From Bacteroides caccae (lineage in GTDB: Bacteria > Bacteroidota > Bacteroidia > Bacteroidales > Bacteroidaceae), in the NCBI RefSeq assembly GCF_002222615.2, contig NZ_CP022412.2, positions 4,402,001 through 4,466,000 on the forward strand: a stretch of DNA of 64,000 nt, written 5' to 3'. The notes below the pieces were generated by a model. It saw nothing but the letters and a program-made list of their open reading frames with translations, did not search any database and was not told where the DNA came from. Positions 60,824 through 64,000 of the stretch are shown here, piece by piece. Position numbers and translations under genes: made by a program. Positions within the stretch are counted from its first letter, which is position 1. Each line of letters opens with the position of its first letter.

Positions 60824-61900
60824 ATGTTTAATTCATTTGGCAATATCTTTCGACTCACAAGTTTCGGTGAGTCTCATGGCAAAGGAGTTGGTGGAGTAAT
60901 TGACGGATTTCCCTCCGGAATTACTATCGACGAAGAATTTGTACAACAAGAGTTGAATCGCCGCCGTCCGGGACAATCTATCCTGACCACCCCACGTAAG
61001 GAGGCTGATAAAGTCGAGTTCCTTTCCGGCATTTTTGAAGGAAAATCAACCGGATGTCCCATCGGTTTCATCGTATGGAATGAAAATCAACATTCCAACG
61101 ACTATAATAATCTGAAAAACGTATACCGCCCTTCACACGCCGATTACACTTACACCGTAAAATACGGAATACGCGATCATCGCGGCGGCGGGCGATCATC
61201 GGCACGCGAAACGATTTCGCGTGTGGTGGCCGGTGCGCTGGCTAAACTGGCACTTCGTCAATTAGGAGTCAGCATTACCGCTTATACCTCACAAGTAGGC
61301 GCTATCAAGTTGGAAGGCAGTTATTCAGATTACAACCTCGACCTGATAGAAACTAACGACGTGCGTTGCCCTGACCCTGACAAAGCAAAGGAAATGGCAG
61401 ACCTTATATACAAAGTAAAAGGCGAAGGTGATACAATCGGCGGTACGCTGACCTGCGTTATCAAAGGATGTCCTATCGGACTGGGGCAACCCGTTTTCGG
61501 TAAGTTGCACGCTGCACTGGGCAATGCTATGTTAAGTATCAATGCCGCCAAAGCATTCGAATATGGCGAAGGATTCAAAGGACTGAAAATGAAAGGTTCC
61601 GAACAGAACGATGTTTTCTACAATAACAACGGACGGATTGAAACACATACCAACCACTCCGGAGGTATTCAAGGAGGACTCAGCAACGGACAGGATATCT
61701 ACTTCCGTGTTGTATTCAAACCGATAGCCACTCTGCTAATGGAACAGGAAACGGTCAATATCGATGGAATCGACACAACACTGAAAGCCCGTGGACGCCA
61801 TGACGCCTGCGTACTGCCCCGTGCTGTGCCTATCGTCGAAGCAATGGCCGCTATGACTATACTTGATTATTATTTGCTGGACAAAGCCACCCAGCTTTAA
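60824..61900 (+). CDS. aroC: Chorismate synthase
   Basis: The 358-aa protein makes chorismate from EPSP using reduced FMN. It has the family's [20 protein letters not shown] (about 9-28), [23 protein letters not shown] (cut across 104-126; active-site His and Arg), and the later [19 protein letters not shown] (around 265-283) and [17 protein letters not shown]. All conserved parts are present. It supplies aromatic amino acids and menaquinone. The dipeptidase gene follows 13 bp after its stop. Confidence 0.96.
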   Translation: MFNSFGNIFRLTSFGESHGKGVGGVIDGFPSGITIDEEFVQQELNRRRPGQSILTTPRKEADKVEFLSGIFEGKSTGCPIGFIVWNENQHSNDYNNLKNVYRPSHADYTYTVKYGIRDHRGGGRSSARETISRVVAGALAKLALRQLGVSITAYTSQVGAIKLEGSYSDYNLDLIETNDVRCPDPDKAKEMADLIYKVKGEGDTIGGTLTCVIKGCPIGLGQPVFGKLHAALGNAMLSINAAKAFEYGEGFKGLKMKGSEQNDVFYNNNGRIETHTNHSGGIQGGLSNGQDIYFRVVFKPIATLLMEQETVNIDGIDTTLKARGRHDACVLPRAVPIVEAMAAMTILDYYLLDKATQL

Positions 61901-61913
61901 TTATTATCTTTAT

Positions 61914-63278
61914 ATGAACGAAATTCAGAAATACATCGCAGCAAACGAACCTCAAATAATGGAGGACTTGTTCAGCCTCATCCGTATTCCCAGTATCAGC
62001 GCCCTGCCCGAACATCATGACGATATGCTGGCATGTGCCGAACGCTGGGCACAGTTATTACTCGAAGCGGGAGTGGATGAAGCATTGGTAATGCCCTCCC
62101 AAGGCAATCCGATTGTCTTTGCACAGAAGATTGTGGACCCAGACGCAAAAACCGTATTAGTTTACGCACACTATGACGTGATGCCTGCCGAACCACTCGA
62201 ATTATGGAAAAGCCAACCATTCGAACCGGAAATACGGGACGGATATATCTGGGCACGCGGAGCAGATGATGACAAAGGACAGTCTTTCATCCAGGTGAAG
62301 GCTTTCGAATATCTCCTTAAAAACGGGTTATTGAGGAATAACGTGAAGTTTATCTTCGAAGGAGAAGAAGAAATCGGTTCTCCCAGCCTAGAGGCATTCT
62401 GTGAAGAACATAAAGAGTTGCTGAAAGCGGACGTTATCCTTGTTTCGGATACCAGTATGTTGGGTGCCGACCTTCCGTCATTAACCACCGGCCTGCGCGG
62501 ACTGGCTTATTGGGAAATCGAAGTAACAGGACCGAACCGCGACCTGCATTCCGGACACTTCGGAGGTGCGGTAGCCAATCCTATCAATGTGCTTTGCCGG
62601 ATAATCAGTAAGGTGACGGATACAGACGGAAGAATCACCGTCCCCGGATTTTACGATGACGTGGAAGAAGTACCGCAAGCTGAACGTGAAATGATAGCCC
62701 ATATTCCTTTCGATGAAAAGAAGTATAAGGAAGCAATCGGCGTAAAAGAACTTTTCGGAGAGAAAGGATACAGTACACTGGAACGCAATAGCTGCCGTCC
62801 GTCTTTTGATGTATGCGGCATTTGGGGCGGGTATACGGGAGAAGGTTCAAAGACCGTGCTCCCTTCAAAGGCTTATGCCAAAGTATCTTGCCGACTGGTT
62901 CCGCATCAGGATCATCATAAGATTTCGCAAATGTTCACTGATTACATTCTCAGTATTGCTCCAGAAACAGTTCAAGTGAAAGTAACACCGATGCACGGCG
63001 GACAAGGTTATGTCTGCCCGATTTCACTTGCAGCCTATCAGGCAGCCGAAAAAGGTTTTGAAATAGCTTTCGGAAAAAAGCCGTTGGCAGTACGCCGTGG
63101 CGGCAGCATTCCTATCATTTCTACTTTTGAACAGGTACTGGGAGTGAAAACCGTACTCATGGGATTCGGTCTGGAATCAGACGCTATCCATTCGCCGAAT
63201 GAGAACTTCTCACTGGATATTTTCAGGAAAGGCATTGAAGCTGTAGCCGAATTTCATCAGGAATATGCCGGACGGTAA
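61914..63278 (+). CDS. M20-family dipeptidase
   Basis: The 454-aa zinc peptidase starts MNEIQKYIAANEPQIMEDLF. It has the metal ligand YAHYDVMPAEP (around 85, His and Asp), RGADDDKGQ (around 117-125, bridging Asp), EGEEEIGSPS (around 150, catalytic Glu and ligand) and SDTSM (around 180). The dimerisation lid lies between about 195 and 340. It hydrolyses dipeptides or acyl amino acids, without signal peptide and therefore in the cytoplasm. The frame is open upstream into aroC, but the ATG at 61914 fits the family start. Confidence 0.92.
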   Translation: MNEIQKYIAANEPQIMEDLFSLIRIPSISALPEHHDDMLACAERWAQLLLEAGVDEALVMPSQGNPIVFAQKIVDPDAKTVLVYAHYDVMPAEPLELWKSQPFEPEIRDGYIWARGADDDKGQSFIQVKAFEYLLKNGLLRNNVKFIFEGEEEIGSPSLEAFCEEHKELLKADVILVSDTSMLGADLPSLTTGLRGLAYWEIEVTGPNRDLHSGHFGGAVANPINVLCRIISKVTDTDGRITVPGFYDDVEEVPQAEREMIAHIPFDEKKYKEAIGVKELFGEKGYSTLERNSCRPSFDVCGIWGGYTGEGSKTVLPSKAYAKVSCRLVPHQDHHKISQMFTDYILSIAPETVQVKVTPMHGGQGYVCPISLAAYQAAEKGFEIAFGKKPLAVRRGGSIPIISTFEQVLGVKTVLMGFGLESDAIHSPNENFSLDIFRKGIEAVAEFHQEYAGR

Positions 63279-63315
63279 AGTGGACACAAGAACCATTATT
63301 ATAAACGGTATAAAC

Positions 63316-63359
63316 AAAACGGCGGACAGGCTTACAATCAAGCATCTGTCCACCGTTTT
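63316..63359. terminator. Bidirectional terminator between the dipeptidase and BSH-like genes
   Basis: AAAACGGCGGACAG (63316-63329) pairs with CTGTCCACCGTTTT (63346-63359) with one mismatch. T runs or A runs on both sides serve both convergent genes. Confidence 0.8.
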
Positions 63360-63382
63360 ATTTTATAGATAACAAGAAACTA

Positions 63383-64000
63383 CTACATGAGCGGAGTCTC
63401 AAAAAGGAACGTAAATGACTCACTATCTTTCAAATCCTTCACCGCATCTCCTGCATAAATCTCTCCCTTCGTCAAAGACAATTTCTTTATACCGGCTTTC
63501 GGGCTAAAGTCTATCTTTTTCAAATCAAGCCAAAACAAATTCGGCGTCAATGTGGATTCAAAATAATAGACCTTATTCTTCTGGTCGGAGACGGAACGCC
63601 AACGGGTAGAAGAAATATGAGGTTTCTCCGGAGTATTAATGCCAAATGGAACTGAAACATTACGCATCACACTCAGCACACTGGGAACAGCAATTTTTGC
63701 ATCGGCAGTCTGCGGAATGGCATGAATGTAGAAAGAGGCACGGACAAAACGGTCGCTCGAACGGTTCGTTCCCGGCAACATCTGCAATCCGCCGACTTCT
63801 TTCCAGTAATCGTTGATAGCTAACTGGTATTCATACCGAGGAGAATTTGTCATTACCTGATATTCTTTCCCTTCGTGAATGCTTAACTTTCCATCCAGAT
63901 ATTCCAGCACAGCCGTATTGCCTGTTTCGTCGGTGATGGCCATGTGCAAAGTAGATTCCGGTCCTCCATTCGGCATACGGGGAGCGTCAATCCGGAAAGT
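63383..64000 (-). CDS. Choloylglycine hydrolase-family protein (bile salt hydrolase-like), 5' end outside window
   Basis: The minus-strand frame stays open to the last base, so the N-terminus with the catalytic Cys is missing. The visible 206 residues show the Ntn-hydrolase choloylglycine hydrolase pattern: ITDETGNTAVLEYLDGKLSI, MTNSPRYEYQLAIN (the conserved Asn region), NRSSDRFVRASFY (conserved Arg) and a C-terminal FWLDLKKIDF. Members cleave the amide bond of conjugated bile acids or penicillin V. In B. thetaiotaomicron I recall a bile salt hydrolase gene (BT2086) in a similar position. Substrate cannot be proven from this part. Confidence 0.82.
   Translation of the reverse strand, partial: TFRIDAPRMPNGGPESTLHMAITDETGNTAVLEYLDGKLSIHEGKEYQVMTNSPRYEYQLAINDYWKEVGGLQMLPGTNRSSDRFVRASFYIHAIPQTADAKIAVPSVLSVMRNVSVPFGINTPEKPHISSTRWRSVSDQKNKVYYFESTLTPNLFWLDLKKIDFSPKAGIKKLSLTKGEIYAGDAVKDLKDSESFTFLFETPLM

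Overview
The window looks like a chromosomal segment of a gut Bacteroides, close to the B. thetaiotaomicron group. Evidence for this: many genes carry the Bacteroidota -7 promoter box TAnnTTTG, and Shine-Dalgarno signals are weak; the gene families are Bacteroides-typical (smalltalk protein, DUF4248, DUF2693, DUF4373, DUF4374, PCMD lipoprotein, HU-like proteins with long tails, SusC-like TonB-dependent receptor); and from memory the order pfkA - xusCBA - steroid genes - gltA/icd/acn - ilv operon - bile salt hydrolase resembles B. thetaiotaomicron. I cannot assign a species without a search.

Layout. 1-480 is the 3' end of a gene from outside the window, probably a PiT phosphate transporter. 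0.8-6.1 kb is an accessory cluster: HU-like protein plus 29-aa smalltalk protein, DUF4248, an unknown 188-aa protein, DUF2693, a NUMOD4/HNH endonuclease, a T7-lysozyme-like amidase and a DUF4373 protein. It contains an iteron-like array of ACGCCGTTT. 6.7-8.9 kb has an orphan receiver protein and an ABC-F ATPase. 9.2-15.5 kb is a histidine-rich RND heavy-metal efflux operon (CusB/CusA/TolC types). 15.5-24.2 kb holds an RNA methyltransferase, an ECF sigma operon, a secreted phospholipase-D-like protein, thyA-folA, an Lrp regulator, an M64 peptidase and a GNAT enzyme. 24.6-30.6 kb, all on the minus strand, carries an ExbB/ExbD operon, tRNA-Ser(GGA), TatD, a prenyl synthase and TonB. 30.8-33.6 kb is cmk-ispH-pfkA.

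33.7-38.9 kb is a xenosiderophore uptake operon (xusABC type) that would draw its energy from the nearby TonB/ExbBD. 39.0-41.9 kb is a three-gene steroid or bile-acid reduction operon (SDR, Old Yellow Enzyme, 5-alpha-reductase). 42.1-47.0 kb is acn-icd-gltA, the oxidative branch from citrate to 2-oxoglutarate. A UPF1-like helicase follows. 49.3-55.6 kb is a complete isoleucine/valine operon (ilvD-ilvB-ilvN-acyl-ACP thioesterase-ilvC), preceded by a textbook translational attenuator: strong promoter, 25-codon Leu/Ile/Val-rich leader peptide, antiterminator and terminator. 55.8-64 kb has slyD, a cysteine-desulfidase-type UPF0597 protein, a PCMD lipoprotein/beta-barrel/wHTH unit, a calycin-like lipoprotein, aroC, an M20 dipeptidase and the 3' part of a choloylglycine-hydrolase-family gene that runs off the end.

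The most notable features that are not ordinary genes are: (i) a family of roughly 230-330 bp nearly fully palindromic elements with terminal inverted repeats (three full copies and several remnants) in intergenic gaps; (ii) the ilv attenuator; (iii) the iteron-like array upstream of the HNH gene; (iv) an intrinsic terminator inside the xus operon; and (v) a promoter-terminator bounded, gene-free stretch near 49 kb that may encode a small RNA. No transposase, integrase, rRNA or CRISPR array was seen.
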